Source of the DNA: Bdellovibrio bacteriovorus str. Tiberius
GTDB lineage: Bacteria; Bdellovibrionota; Bdellovibrionia; Bdellovibrionales; Bdellovibrionaceae
Length of the DNA stretch: 64,000 nt
Direction: 5' to 3'
Assembly: GCF_000317895.1 (NCBI RefSeq)
Contig: NC_019567.1
Coordinates: 868,001-932,000 of the forward strand
Shown in pieces: positions 18,195-27,996 of this stretch; the first letter of the stretch is position 1, and the number at the start of each line of letters is the position of its first letter. The notes below the pieces were generated by a model that saw only the letters and a list, made by a program, of their open reading frames with translations, searched no databases and had not been told where the DNA came from. The translations under genes were made by a program, and so were the position numbers.

Positions 18195-19412
18195 ATGCAT
18201 CATGATGTTTCTGTGACGGACGATAAAAATATACGCAAAGATCTTTTCTTTGCGTCGTCGAATCTGCTGAAGAAAATTCGACAGCTTGAAAAAGACCATA
18301 CGGACTTTCTGCTTTGGGATCAGATCCTTTATCAGGATTGGTACAACCTGACATTTAGAAATGAACTGCAAGCGGGCGAGCTGCTTGAAAAACGTCACAA
18401 GGTTCTGACCACTTTCCAGGTGCATTTGAAATACGTTGCCAACACCTCGGACGTTCCTTTGGAGCGTGCTTACTGCATGCTGAAAGAGGAGGAAAGCCAG
18501 TATCAGGCCGGTGATGACGTATGGAAGTTTGTCATCGATAAACTGAGAAAGAACCGCTTCGACACCGCGACAAGATCATCAGCACTTCCCGGAGAGCCGG
18601 CGCCTGTCGATGACGACGAACCGGCAATCAACTTTGCCGAGATTTTCTTTAAAGACGATTCCGCCTTAAGCGGCCTTAGACGTCGCGCGCGTTCCGTGTA
18701 TCATTACCTGAATGATATTGATGACGGCATGATGGCGCGTCACTTGTCCGTGCCAATGGCTGGCTACCAGTTATTCAAAGAGACTTTCCAGATCGCGATG
18801 AAGTGCGGGGACTGGAAGCTGCTAGGCCGTCTGTGGAAGGCTGCCGATCCCGCATATCAGCAAAGATATCTGCGCAATATGCCGGTGCATCTGAAAGACT
18901 TCCTGCAGCAGATCATTGCTGAAAACGCCAGCCAGGAAGCTTTGGAAAAAGAACAGGCCGAGGCGGAAAGCCTGGTGCGCACCACGTACCGAAAGCTCGC
19001 GCGTCTGCTTCATCCCGACAAGCAGATTGGGGTTTCAAAAGAACATCAGGAATGGGCTTCGATCAAGTGGCAGCGTGTGCAGGCCGCTTACAAGTCCCAG
19101 GATCATGATGCCTTGAAACGCATCGAGCTTTTGTGCATGGCCGAGCTGGGTCAGCTGAATGATCTGACCACCGATGAAATATATCAAAGCTCGCTGGTGC
19201 TGAATGAAGAGTACGAGTCGCTGAAGAAAAATCTGAAAACCTGCCGTAAGCACCCGGCCTGGAAGTTTTCCGGTCGACGCAGTTATGAGACTTTGAAAAA
19301 ACAAGCCCGTATCGATCTGGAAAAGCGCTTCGGCCCCTTGGAGGCAGAAGTGCACATGCTGGAAAACCTGCTGAAAATGCTTTCCGCCGCCGAGATGCAG
19401 GCTGTTCATTAA
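18195..19412 (+). CDS. J-domain protein
   Basis: A 405-residue cytosolic protein. The J domain is internal rather than N-terminal, at about residues 260-310: VRTTYRKLARLLHPDKQIG, with the diagnostic HPD that stimulates DnaK ATPase. The N-terminal 240 residues are helical, charged and unrecognised; the C-terminal 90 residues look like coiled coil (LVLNEEYESLKKNLKTC). It lacks the Gly/Phe and zinc regions of DnaJ, so it is a specialised class C co-chaperone. The ATG at 18195 follows AAGGGA; a TTG nine bases upstream is less likely. Confidence 0.8.
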   Translation: MHHDVSVTDDKNIRKDLFFASSNLLKKIRQLEKDHTDFLLWDQILYQDWYNLTFRNELQAGELLEKRHKVLTTFQVHLKYVANTSDVPLERAYCMLKEEESQYQAGDDVWKFVIDKLRKNRFDTATRSSALPGEPAPVDDDEPAINFAEIFFKDDSALSGLRRRARSVYHYLNDIDDGMMARHLSVPMAGYQLFKETFQIAMKCGDWKLLGRLWKAADPAYQQRYLRNMPVHLKDFLQQIIAENASQEALEKEQAEAESLVRTTYRKLARLLHPDKQIGVSKEHQEWASIKWQRVQAAYKSQDHDALKRIELLCMAELGQLNDLTTDEIYQSSLVLNEEYESLKKNLKTCRKHPAWKFSGRRSYETLKKQARIDLEKRFGPLEAEVHMLENLLKMLSAAEMQAVH

Positions 19413-19573
19413 CCTGTCCCTTGGAAAATATTCCATTAATCAGGGGTGAACAGGCCTTAAAAGAGGTCGTTTCTGTTGGCTCCAAGCCCCTGTAATTAAT
19501 AAAAATTTCGTATTTTGCGAGGGGGCAGGGTTTCTGCTTGCGGAATTCGCTGGGTACTGGCTTATTACCGTCC

Positions 19574-22132
19574 ATGCAAACACAAAGCTTCAAACGTCCT
19601 GAACTGTTACTTCCCGTGGGTACCAAAGAGATGGCTATGGCCGCCATCCATAACGGTGCCGATGCCATTTTCATGGGTGTACCGGGTTTCAATGCCCGCG
19701 GACGAAGCTATGATTTCCAAATCGAGGAAGTTAAAGAAATCATCGACACGTGCCACCTGTACGGCGTGAAGGTGAACCTGGCCTTCAATATTTTGATCTT
19801 CCAAAACGAACTGCACAAGGCAGCCGAGACCCTTGAAAAAATTCTTCCACTAAAACCTGATGCGTTCATCGTTCAGGATCTGGGTTTGGTGCGTCTGATT
19901 CGCCAGATGGCGCCGAATCAGCGTGTGCACGGTTCCACACAAATGAGCATCAGCAACGCCGAAGCCATCATCTGGCTTGATGATCTGGGCATTCAGCGCT
20001 TCGTATTGGCGCGTGAAAACTCGATCAAAGAAATTCACTCGATCAAACAAAACACCGACAAAGAAATCGAAGTCTTTGTGCATGGCGCTCTTTGTGTGAG
20101 CTATTCAGGTCAGTGTTTTACATCCGAAAGTATTGGTGGCCGTTCTGCCAACCGCGGTCAGTGTGCACAAAGCTGTCGCTTCAATTACGAAATGTATGTT
20201 GATGAAGAAAAGCGTGACCTGGGTGGCAAGTCCTTCCTGGTGTCCCCGCAGGACCTGTGCGGCATCAACGAAGTGCCAAGCCTGCTTGAGGCCGGTGTTG
20301 ACTGCTTCAAGGTTGAAGGCCGCCTGAAAACGCCTGAATATGTTGCCACCGCAGCCCGCAGTTTTGATCAGGCGATTGAGTCTGCGCAGAATCATCAGGC
20401 CCTGATGAATCCGGTGCTTTTGAAAAAACAAATGGCCACTGCATTTTCCCGTGGCTTCTTCAGTGGCTGGTTCCATGGTGTGGATCACCAGAGGCTTGTG
20501 GAAGGCACGTTCAGTGCCCACCGTGGTTTTGAGTTCGGTAAAGTTGTTCGCGTCAAGGACAGCTCTTTGGAAGTCGAACTGACCGAAGAAAACATCCAGC
20601 AGGGGCTGAAAGCGGACTTCATCCAGGCCGGTGACGGTGTGTTGTGGGTTTATCAGGACCGCAACGGACAAAGTGCTGAAAAAGGTGGATTCGTTTTCGC
20701 GGTAAAATCCCTGAACACCCGCCGGTTTGAATTGGAATTCTCTCGCGATATCAACATGAGCGAAATGTTTATGGGTGCTCGTGTGTTCTATAATCACGAT
20801 AAAGACCTGAAACGTGACGTGGCATTAAGTGTGGAAGACAAGGAAAGAAAGAAACGTCTTCCGGTGTCTATCCGTGCAGAGGCTTCGCTGGGTCAGCCTT
20901 TGAAAGTCACCTACACGGACGGTCGTTACTCTGTTTCCGCAACTTCAGCTAACATCTGTGAGCCGGCGAAGAGCAAAGGGCTGAATTCCCTGGATTTGCG
21001 TGAAGAGCTTTTTGCTTTGATGGGAAGCCCGTTCCGCGGTGAAGAGTTCACGTGCGAACTGGACGCGGCTGCGCCGTTGTTCCTGCCTGCTCGTCAGGTG
21101 AAGGAACTGCGTCAGCAGTTGGTCAAAGAATTGACGGATCTGCGCATTCAAAATGGCGCAGCACCAGAAATCCAGACGGCATTGGCTGTCGGCGAATGGA
21201 TTGAAGGCAACAAGACGACTGAAAAAGCCGCTCCGGGTGCAAAACTGAATCTGCTTCTGCGTGAAAAAGGGCAGGTCGAAGACTTCGTTAACGCCATCAA
21301 ATCCGGCGAGCTGACGACGGCTGGTTTGAATCTGGTTATTCTGGATTTCGAATTCGGTTTGGATTTTGAACCCAGCTTGAAACTGCTGAAAGAAAACGGC
21401 ATCAAGGTGGCGATTGCGACCACTCGTATTTTGAAACCGAATGAACACCGCAATGTGAAGCATCTGTTCAATTTGAATCCGGATGCGATCCTGGCAAGAA
21501 ACTTGGGTGCGGTTCAATGGCTTCAAGCCAATAACTATCAGGGCGAGATCCTGGGTGACTTCAGCCTGAACGTGACCAATCACCTGACAGCGCAATATCT
21601 GCTGAATAAGGGCCTTCACAGCCTTTGCCTGGGTTATGATTTGAACAACGTGCAAGTCAGTGAGCTGATTCAGGCCGGTAAAGCCGCACAATTTGAAGTG
21701 ACCGCTTATCAGTACATGCCAAGCTTCCACATGGAGCACTGTGTGTTCGCCGCGTTCCTAAGCAAAGGTTCCAGCTTCAAGGATTGTGGCAAACCATGTG
21801 AAAAGCACCAGGTGAAACTGAAAGACCAATTCGGCAACTGGCACCAGATTAAGCCGGACCAGGAATGCCGTAATACCATGTACAACGGGACTTCGCAGTC
21901 AGCGGCCCGCTATGTGAAGGAATGGGAATCATTGGGTCTGGGTTATATCCGCTATGAAGCGTTGAAAGAACGTCATTCGGAGTTGATCACAAAAATTCAG
22001 GGCCATTTGGACTTCATCAGCGGCAAAAAGGATCTTGAATCTTTGATCAAGGATCTGGGGAACGTGGAAAGTTATGGTTTGTCAGAAAGCCACTTCCAGA
22101 GAGAAAAAGAATACCAAAGCCGTAAGAAGTAA
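19574..22132 (+). CDS. U32 family peptidase-like RNA hydroxylation protein (TrhP/RlhA group)
   Basis: An 852-residue U32 protein. The N-terminal TIM-barrel part has PELLLPVGTKEMAMAAIHNGADAIFMG and the family block AQSCRFNYEMYVDE preceded by FVHGALCVSYSGQC, with conserved cysteines. E. coli relatives are not proteases in vivo but hydroxylate RNA: TrhP for tRNA wobble uridine and RlhA for 23S C2501. The extra C-terminal 400 residues resemble the longer collagenase-like DUF3656 members. The ATG at 19574 has no clear ribosome site; an upstream TTG at 19538 is possible. RlmI-like and ribosomal-oxygenase genes follow. Confidence 0.85.
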   Translation: MQTQSFKRPELLLPVGTKEMAMAAIHNGADAIFMGVPGFNARGRSYDFQIEEVKEIIDTCHLYGVKVNLAFNILIFQNELHKAAETLEKILPLKPDAFIVQDLGLVRLIRQMAPNQRVHGSTQMSISNAEAIIWLDDLGIQRFVLARENSIKEIHSIKQNTDKEIEVFVHGALCVSYSGQCFTSESIGGRSANRGQCAQSCRFNYEMYVDEEKRDLGGKSFLVSPQDLCGINEVPSLLEAGVDCFKVEGRLKTPEYVATAARSFDQAIESAQNHQALMNPVLLKKQMATAFSRGFFSGWFHGVDHQRLVEGTFSAHRGFEFGKVVRVKDSSLEVELTEENIQQGLKADFIQAGDGVLWVYQDRNGQSAEKGGFVFAVKSLNTRRFELEFSRDINMSEMFMGARVFYNHDKDLKRDVALSVEDKERKKRLPVSIRAEASLGQPLKVTYTDGRYSVSATSANICEPAKSKGLNSLDLREELFALMGSPFRGEEFTCELDAAAPLFLPARQVKELRQQLVKELTDLRIQNGAAPEIQTALAVGEWIEGNKTTEKAAPGAKLNLLLREKGQVEDFVNAIKSGELTTAGLNLVILDFEFGLDFEPSLKLLKENGIKVAIATTRILKPNEHRNVKHLFNLNPDAILARNLGAVQWLQANNYQGEILGDFSLNVTNHLTAQYLLNKGLHSLCLGYDLNNVQVSELIQAGKAAQFEVTAYQYMPSFHMEHCVFAAFLSKGSSFKDCGKPCEKHQVKLKDQFGNWHQIKPDQECRNTMYNGTSQSAARYVKEWESLGLGYIRYEALKERHSELITKIQGHLDFISGKKDLESLIKDLGNVESYGLSESHFQREKEYQSRKK

Positions 22133-22134
22133 TA

Positions 22135-22164
22135 AAAAAGGGAGTCCGCAGACTCCCTTTTTTT
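22135..22164. terminator. bidirectional terminator
   Basis: A stem of GGGAGTC (22140-22146) with GACTCCC (22151-22157), flanked by A- and T-runs, lies between convergent U32 and chorismate mutase-like genes. The stop codon of the latter (22163-22165) overlaps the T-run. Confidence 0.9.
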
Positions 22165-22444
22165 ATTCAAATTTTGAACGAAGATACTTTTCGTATTCCC
22201 GTAACACCGAGTTCATGACCCCTTTCAGGAGTTCATCCATCGCGGGATCCTGCCCCTGTTTTCCGTCCATATTGACGAAGTCTTTCAGAATTTGTTCTTC
22301 ACGGGCAGCATTGAAGAAAGGCTGACCTTCCTGCTGCTTGATCTTCCAGACGGCCATCGTCAAATCACGACGGCGCAGCAATAGGGCATGCATTTCTTTG
22401 TGAACCTGATCAATTTCCTGACGGAGACTGTTGATTGTTTCCAT
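22163..22444 (-). CDS. chorismate mutase-like protein (AroQ fold)
   Basis: A 93-residue all-helical protein: INSLRQEIDQVHKEMHALLLRRRDLTMAVWKIKQQEGQPFFNAAREEQIL. This matches the AroQ chorismate mutase pattern (leading helix with Arg-Arg-Asp, then Lys and the AREEQIL motif). Chorismate mutase converts chorismate to prephenate for Phe and Tyr synthesis. I chose the ATG at 22444; an upstream in-frame start would overlap the methyltransferase gene. It sits 16 bases after that gene on the same strand, so they form an operon. Whether all catalytic residues are kept cannot be settled by eye. Confidence 0.8.
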   Translation of the reverse strand: METINSLRQEIDQVHKEMHALLLRRRDLTMAVWKIKQQEGQPFFNAAREEQILKDFVNMDGKQGQDPAMDELLKGVMNSVLREYEKYLRSKFE

Positions 22445-22460
22445 GTCGATAACCTTCCAA

Positions 22461-23678
22461 TTAGTCCAGGCGGAACAGGGCAAATTTCAGATAGCGAAGT
22501 TCTTCCATCGCCAAAGGATAGGGGTGATCCACGGGCTGGCCGCCAATGTAAACCAACGTGGCCTTCTTACGGGCGCGGGAAAAGGCTTCCTGACAGATAT
22601 CCATAAACTCTTTGGTAGAGATATGGCTGGAACAAGAACTTGCTGCAAACAGGCCTTCAGGATTCACCAGTTTGATGGAGTTAGAGAATACTTTGGTGTA
22701 AGCGGCCTTGGCTTGTTCGACCGATTTTTCATTCGGGGCAAAGCTTGGCGGGTCGGTGATCACGATGTCGTATTTTTTCTTTTCGGTGTTCAGTTGCTCA
22801 AGATAGGCAAAGGCATCGGTGGCCACATCATGGTGAACAGTTTTTAGGTTGTTGATTTCAAAATTGCGGGCCACGGCCTGAATAGCGACTTTCGCGATAT
22901 CCACGCTCGTGACTTCGGTGGCGCCACCTTTGGCGGCAAAGATCGAAAAGCCCCCGGTATAGCTGAACAGGTTCAGCACCGTTTTGTCTTTGGCAAAGTG
23001 CTGAATCATCTTTCGGTTGTCACGCTGATCCAGGAAGAAGCCGGTCTTTGCAGCGTCACGGATATTGGATGCGAACAGGACGCCGTTTTCCAGGAACTGA
23101 ACTTCCGGGGCCAGGGTCCCTACGATGTTTACGCCTTTTTCTTCCGCGTCGTTACGGCGCTTCAGATAGACGCATTTCACCTGAGGGAAGGCTTCCTGGA
23201 TTTTTTCGGCAATGGCCGGGGCATTCCAGGTTTTTTCCATGATCGGGTGGTCGTGTTTGATCACGGCCGTGTCGTTATAGACGTCCACGACCAGGCCCGG
23301 CAGACCGTCGCCTTCACCGTTGATCAGGCGGAACGAGTTGGTCACAGATAGATCAAAAGTTTTACGAATCTGAACGGCTTTGCGCCACTGGCTGTCGAAG
23401 TACAATTCAAGCGTGCGCTTCATGTTGTTGCGGCGGAAGATAGGCTCTTCGGCCAAAACCAGAACTCTGAAACGCAATTGAGTGTCGCCCTGCCAGATGC
23501 CCAGAGCCAGAGCCTCGCCCTTATAGTTCAGCAGGTGAATCCCGGATTTCAGGTTGCGGCTGGGATCAAAGCAGTTGGCGAAAAGCCAGCGGTGACCTTG
23601 TTTTAAGTGCTTGGTCACATCACGTTTTAGCTCGATGGTTTCAATGGTGTTTTCAAATGTGACGGCAGCAGAAGTCAT
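22461..23678 (-). CDS. class I rRNA methyltransferase, RlmI-like
   Basis: A 405-residue SAM-dependent methyltransferase. The N-terminus (IELKRDVTKHLKQGHRWLFANCFD) resembles the PUA domain of the RlmI family; the middle carries GDGLPGLVVDVYND; the Rossmann domain has VLNLFSYTGGFSIFAAKGGATEVTSVD and motif IV DPPSF. RlmI makes m5C1962 in E. coli 23S rRNA; the exact target here is inferred. The start at 23678 has a GGAG site. The chorismate mutase-like gene follows in the same operon. Confidence 0.9.
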   Translation of the reverse strand: MTSAAVTFENTIETIELKRDVTKHLKQGHRWLFANCFDPSRNLKSGIHLLNYKGEALALGIWQGDTQLRFRVLVLAEEPIFRRNNMKRTLELYFDSQWRKAVQIRKTFDLSVTNSFRLINGEGDGLPGLVVDVYNDTAVIKHDHPIMEKTWNAPAIAEKIQEAFPQVKCVYLKRRNDAEEKGVNIVGTLAPEVQFLENGVLFASNIRDAAKTGFFLDQRDNRKMIQHFAKDKTVLNLFSYTGGFSIFAAKGGATEVTSVDIAKVAIQAVARNFEINNLKTVHHDVATDAFAYLEQLNTEKKKYDIVITDPPSFAPNEKSVEQAKAAYTKVFSNSIKLVNPEGLFAASSCSSHISTKEFMDICQEAFSRARKKATLVYIGGQPVDHPYPLAMEELRYLKFALFRLD

Positions 23679-23865
23679 AGTTCAGGGTCTCCAAAGCGAG
23701 GGCTCTTTTTATGCTAAATCGTCCCTGTTCGCAAGGTGTTAGCAGGGGCTTGGCCGGGGGTACTTAAGTGGGTGGCAAATTTACAGGCCGGACCTTCTGT
23801 TTGACTCCCAGATCAATCTCAACGACTCTGGCGCCTTCAAATTCGCTCTTAAAACGGAGTATTCC

Positions 23866-25125
23866 ATGGCGCAAAAAAACGGCACCCCCAAGGCTGCATC
23901 CACCGTGCTTGATCAGAAGTTCTGGCAGAACTTCGCCAAGAACCATTGGGAGAAAAAGCCCCTGGTTGCCCGCAATGTGAAGTCCGGTCTGCTGGAGATG
24001 ACGGATGCCGAGATCTTCGAGCTTTTGGTCAGCTATAGTGATCGTTGCCGTGAAATGAATGACCCCGAAGGTTTGAAGTTCTTCATTGATGGCGCTAAAG
24101 CCGACCCGGAAGAAGTTTTAGAGTTGCTTCCGGAAAAGTCCGACAAATCCTTGTTGGGATATCACAAACGTATGAATGCCCAGTTCCCGGATTATTGCCT
24201 GGTCTGTGACGAGCTTTTGCAGGTGAATCTGAAAAAGCAGCATCTGTTGCAGGACTTTACCGACGATCTTTTCCGCCATGTGGGTTTTCCAAATCGTTTT
24301 TCTGAAATCGGACTTTATCTGGGGAATTATCGCAAGACTCCGTTCGGGGTTCATGTGGATTCCTGCGGGGTCTTCAGCTTCCCGGTGGCGGGGGTGAAAA
24401 GATTCCGTCTGTGGCCTGCGGCGTATGGAGATAAACATCCCGAACTGGATCGCACGTTCAATTATGAAAAACACAAAAAACATTCCCAGCTTGTCGAAGT
24501 CGGCCCGGGGGACATGACGTATTGGCCATCTTCAGAGTGGCATATCGCTGAATCTGACGGTTCCTTCAGCGCGACGTGGAGTCTGGGTGTGTGGGTCGAT
24601 CAGACTCATCGGGATATGTTCGGGACGGCATTGAAGAATCTGGTTGATGCGAGGCTGGATTCAGCGGGGTTGAAAGTCACAACACCGTTTAAGACGTTGC
24701 ATGACAAGTCCGGTGAAGTCGGGGAGCTGCCAAAGATGTATCAGGACTCTTTGAAAGCGTTGAAGTCCCTGAGTGCCGCAGAACTTGAAGAGGCTTTCTT
24801 GAAATCCTGGATGAAGCACATTTCGCTTCAAGGGTTTAAGACCGTGCCTGTATCGACCGTGAAGGTCACTGCGAAATCGCGCTTACAGCTTCGCAGTGTG
24901 CGGTCGCCCGTGTTGTGGCAGCAGAGTGCGGTGAATAAGAAAAGTTTCAGTTTGAGCTTCGGCGGAGTTTTGGTTCAGAGCTCTGCCGCCGGACTTTTGA
25001 AGCTGGTGAAAGATTTGAATGCCGGGAAAGTCTGTGTTCCCAGTCAGTACTTGAAAACCAAAGGAGACAAGCTGGACCAGCGCTTGCTGCAAGAGCTGGC
25101 TGATGCTGGGGCGTTTCACGTTTGA
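23866..25125 (+). CDS. JmjC/cupin ribosomal oxygenase-like protein (RoxA/YcfD type)
   Basis: A 419-residue Fe(II)/2-oxoglutarate oxygenase. The iron site is H163 and D165 (GVHVDSCGVFSF) with H226 (SEWHIAES). VKRFRLWPAAYGD and GDMTYWPSSEWH follow the JmjC pattern seen in YcfD (RoxA), which hydroxylates an arginine of ribosomal protein L16. The C-terminal part would be the dimerisation and winged-helix region. No partner genes are in an operon, but it lies beside two rRNA-modification genes. A truly different protein substrate is possible. Confidence 0.82.
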   Translation: MAQKNGTPKAASTVLDQKFWQNFAKNHWEKKPLVARNVKSGLLEMTDAEIFELLVSYSDRCREMNDPEGLKFFIDGAKADPEEVLELLPEKSDKSLLGYHKRMNAQFPDYCLVCDELLQVNLKKQHLLQDFTDDLFRHVGFPNRFSEIGLYLGNYRKTPFGVHVDSCGVFSFPVAGVKRFRLWPAAYGDKHPELDRTFNYEKHKKHSQLVEVGPGDMTYWPSSEWHIAESDGSFSATWSLGVWVDQTHRDMFGTALKNLVDARLDSAGLKVTTPFKTLHDKSGEVGELPKMYQDSLKALKSLSAAELEEAFLKSWMKHISLQGFKTVPVSTVKVTAKSRLQLRSVRSPVLWQQSAVNKKSFSLSFGGVLVQSSAAGLLKLVKDLNAGKVCVPSQYLKTKGDKLDQRLLQELADAGAFHV

Positions 25126-25266
25126 CGCTGCGGGGGCAGGACACAAAAGTGGTCCTGTTGCCCGGAAAACAGGCATAATTTCCAGCTTTTCCCATGACAG
25201 AGGCTTTCAGCGGGTTTAAATTCTTCGGGATAGCTAATTCGCCAAACCCTTGAAAGGAACCAGCTT

Positions 25267-26274
25267 ATGAAAGCTCCTGTTCGTGTTGCAGTTACCGGCG
25301 CTGCCGGCCAAATCGGTTATGCACTTCTTTTCCGTATCGCTAGTGGTGCGATGTTGGGTGCAGATCAACCGGTGATCCTTCAACTTCTAGAAATCCCAGA
25401 TGAAAAAGCTCAAAAAGCGCTGAAAGGCGTGATGATGGAGCTTGATGACTGCGCGTTCCCTTTGTTGCACTCCATGATCGCTACAGGTGATCCGGCAGTT
25501 GCTTTCAAAGACGCTGATGTTGCTTTGCTTGTTGGTGCACGTCCCCGTGGCCCGGGCATGGAACGTAAAGACCTTTTGACTGCAAACGGCCAGATCTTCA
25601 CTGGTCAAGGTGAAGCGATTGGTAAATACGCAAATCCAAATGTAAAAGTTTTGGTTGTTGGTAACCCGGCAAACACGAACGCTTACATCGCAATGAAATC
25701 CGCGATGAAGCACGGTCGCGTACAGGCGAAAAACTTCACAGCAATGCTTCGTTTGGATCACAACCGCGCATTGTCTCAGTTGGCGACTAAAACTGGTAAA
25801 CCAGTTGCTTCCTTCAAAAAGGTTGCAGTTTGGGGTAACCACAGCCCAACGATGTACCCGGATGTTCGTTTCGCAACAGCTGACGGTGCAAAAGTTCCTG
25901 AGTTGCTTAAACTTGGTACCACTGAAGGTGATGCCTGGAATAAAGACACGTTCATCCCGACAGTGGGTAAACGTGGCGCTGCGATCATCGAAGCTCGTGG
26001 TTTGTCTTCTGCCGCTTCTGCAGCCTCTGCAGCAGTTGATCACATCCGTGACTGGTGGTTGGGCACAAACGGTGAGTGGGTTACAATGGGTATTCCTTCT
26101 GACGGTTCTTACGACATCCCAGAAGGCATCATGTACGGTTTCCCTGTCACTTGCAAAAACGGCGAATACGAGATCGTAAAAGGTCTTGAGATCGACGCTT
26201 TCTCTCGCGAGAAAATGAACAACACGTTGAAAGAGCTGACTGAAGAACGCGACGCTGTTGCTTCAATGCTTTAA
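25267..26274 (+). CDS. mdh: malate dehydrogenase
   Basis: A 335-residue NAD-dependent malate dehydrogenase of the type 2 (cytosolic-like) class. It interconverts malate and oxaloacetate in the TCA cycle. Seen are the nucleotide motif [17 protein letters not shown], the substrate arginines in [14 protein letters not shown], the [14 protein letters not shown] block, LDHNRA, and the catalytic His in [21 protein letters not shown] site precedes the ATG. It is transcribed alone and ends at a strong terminator. Confidence 0.96.
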   Translation: MKAPVRVAVTGAAGQIGYALLFRIASGAMLGADQPVILQLLEIPDEKAQKALKGVMMELDDCAFPLLHSMIATGDPAVAFKDADVALLVGARPRGPGMERKDLLTANGQIFTGQGEAIGKYANPNVKVLVVGNPANTNAYIAMKSAMKHGRVQAKNFTAMLRLDHNRALSQLATKTGKPVASFKKVAVWGNHSPTMYPDVRFATADGAKVPELLKLGTTEGDAWNKDTFIPTVGKRGAAIIEARGLSSAASAASAAVDHIRDWWLGTNGEWVTMGIPSDGSYDIPEGIMYGFPVTCKNGEYEIVKGLEIDAFSREKMNNTLKELTEERDAVASML

Positions 26275-26300
26275 TATTAAATTCAAATTTTGAATTGGAG

Positions 26301-26329
26301 AAGGCCGGGCGAAAACCCGGCCTTTTTTT
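26301..26329. terminator. Rho-independent terminator
   Basis: AAGGCCGGG (26301-26309) pairs with CCCGGCCTT (26316-26324) before a T-run; it separates mdh from the convergent pentapeptide-repeat gene. Confidence 0.9.
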
Positions 26330-26888
26330 ATAGATCCACTTTCGCACCCAGCGCTTCGATCAGAACCAAAACTTCCGGGAAAGAAAACTGTGCGTCTTTG
26401 ATTTTTGTGAACTTGGGATCAATAAAGTATTCCCGGGCGCCGCGGAAGTCGGCTTTTTCGATATTGGCATTGGTGAAAGATGTCCCAGCCAGAGAGGCTC
26501 CGTTAAAGCTGACTTTGGAAAGGTTGGCGCCAGCAAAGTCAGACTCGCGAACCACGCAGTTAACGAAGTCCGAGCCCCGCAGATCCACCCCTTGGAAACT
26601 TGCATAATCCAATTTGCATCCCTTAAATGAATAGTTGCCGTTCTTGCGCACTTCTGTCCAGTTAGTGCCCATCAGATTGCAGTCTTCAAACACGACCCCG
26701 CGGAAAGTGACATTCATCAGGGAACAATTCGCAAAGTGGCACCCGACGAATTTACAGTCAGTGAAAAGGGCACTTTTCAGACTGACCTCAGTGAAGTCCA
26801 TCTTGATAAACTCAAATCCCGAGATTTCCGTATCCGGGGTGTTCAGCATTTGCAGCATCTGGCTTTCGGTGGCTTCGATGTAGTTCAT
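26328..26888 (-). CDS. pentapeptide-repeat protein
   Basis: A 186-residue protein. Residues about 25-160 are pentapeptide repeats of the A(D/N)LXX form (FTEVSLKSALFTDCKFVGC; DLRGSDFVNC; ADFRGAREY), which fold into a right-handed quadrilateral beta helix. Some relatives (Qnr, MfpA) mimic DNA and protect gyrase, but most have no known role, and nothing here marks it as Qnr-like. Cytosolic, no signal peptide. A GGAGACG site precedes the start at 26888. Single gene. Confidence 0.85.
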   Translation of the reverse strand: MNYIEATESQMLQMLNTPDTEISGFEFIKMDFTEVSLKSALFTDCKFVGCHFANCSLMNVTFRGVVFEDCNLMGTNWTEVRKNGNYSFKGCKLDYASFQGVDLRGSDFVNCVVRESDFAGANLSKVSFNGASLAGTSFTNANIEKADFRGAREYFIDPKFTKIKDAQFSFPEVLVLIEALGAKVDL

Positions 26889-27109
26889 GATCGTCTCCTT
26901 GCAAGGAAGCTAGCACTGTTTGTTGTAAGGGTTGAAACGATTTTGTGTTTTCCCAGAGTGGAAAATTAACGCCTAGCGGTTGAAATCCAACGGTTTTTGT
27001 ATATCTGCGCAGAAAGAATCAGGACTTTTAATTTTGTAATTGCACCGGGATTTCCATATTGAGTTGGCAAATACGAAGTAAATCGTAACGTGGGAGTGGG
27101 GGATGCATC

Positions 27110-27991
27110 ATGAAGTTCAAGCAGCGTTTTTCAAGTTTTCTGGATCAGATCAGCAAGCATGAGGTCTTTATTCTTTCATCATCCATAGCCTACACCACAG
27201 GTTTGGCACTGGCTCCTTTTGTTCTGATCCTGTTGTCCCTGGCGACTTTGTTTGGGGATGCGACTCGCGATAAGATCTTTGCCGGTTTTTCGGACGTTGT
27301 GGGTCAGCAGGCCAGTGGCTCTATTAAGATGATCGTTGAAAATGCAGAAAAGAATCCGCAAGGGACAGGTATTTCAGGGGCCATTGGTTTCATCGTGTTG
27401 TTGGTGTCGGCCTCTGCCATTTTTTCGCAGTTGCGGTATGCACTGGATAAAATCAATGAACACAAAGCCACCGAAAAAGAACAGGGGATGATGGGGTTTG
27501 TGAAGGACCGCTTCTTGTCCATGGGGCTGTTACTGGGGTTTGTTTTTCTGACGATCACATCAATGATTTTAACGACAACATTGACCTTGGTTCTGCCCGA
27601 ACAAGACGGGTGGTTCTGGCAGTCGTTGGTTTTCGTAATTACTTTGATGGTGTTTTCGCTGCTTTTTACCGCGATCTATCGTTTTGTCCCGACGGACAAG
27701 GCGTCCTGGAAAAGATGTGCGGTGGCCGGGGTGACCAGCGCGGTCTTTTTTAATATTGGCAAGACGCTGATTGGACTTTATCTGGGCACCGCAGGCCTTG
27801 AAAAATCGTACGGCGCGGCAGGGTCGATTGTGGTCTTTCTGGCGTGGGTTTATTACAGCGGGCTGACTCTGCTGGTAAGCTATGAGTTCGCGAATGGGGT
27901 GCTGTTGCGGGTGCCGCCTCACACGAAAATCGTGAGGTCGACACCGCGGTCAAAAGAGTCCCGGAATCAGATCACGCTTAACACAAACTAA
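27110..27991 (+). CDS. YihY/BrkB family inner-membrane protein
   Basis: A 293-residue polytopic membrane protein with about six transmembrane segments and family motifs SSSIAYTTGLALAPF, LRYALDKINEH, YRFVPTDKASWKRCAVAGVTSAVFFNIGK and GAAGSIVVFLAWVYYSGLTLLVSYEFANG. The family is often annotated as ribonuclease BN by an old error; it is more likely a transporter or a membrane-stress protein of unknown function. The C-terminal tail is basic and cytosolic. Convergent with the endonuclease I gene. Confidence 0.88.
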   Translation: MKFKQRFSSFLDQISKHEVFILSSSIAYTTGLALAPFVLILLSLATLFGDATRDKIFAGFSDVVGQQASGSIKMIVENAEKNPQGTGISGAIGFIVLLVSASAIFSQLRYALDKINEHKATEKEQGMMGFVKDRFLSMGLLLGFVFLTITSMILTTTLTLVLPEQDGWFWQSLVFVITLMVFSLLFTAIYRFVPTDKASWKRCAVAGVTSAVFFNIGKTLIGLYLGTAGLEKSYGAAGSIVVFLAWVYYSGLTLLVSYEFANGVLLRVPPHTKIVRSTPRSKESRNQITLNTN

Positions 27992-27996
27992 AGGGA

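Noticed and set aside
25126-25180. CAGGAC/GTCCTG hairpin before mdh as a terminator or riboswitch
   Set aside because: The stem is real but has no T-run and no known riboswitch features; the gap is too short for an aptamer plus platform.
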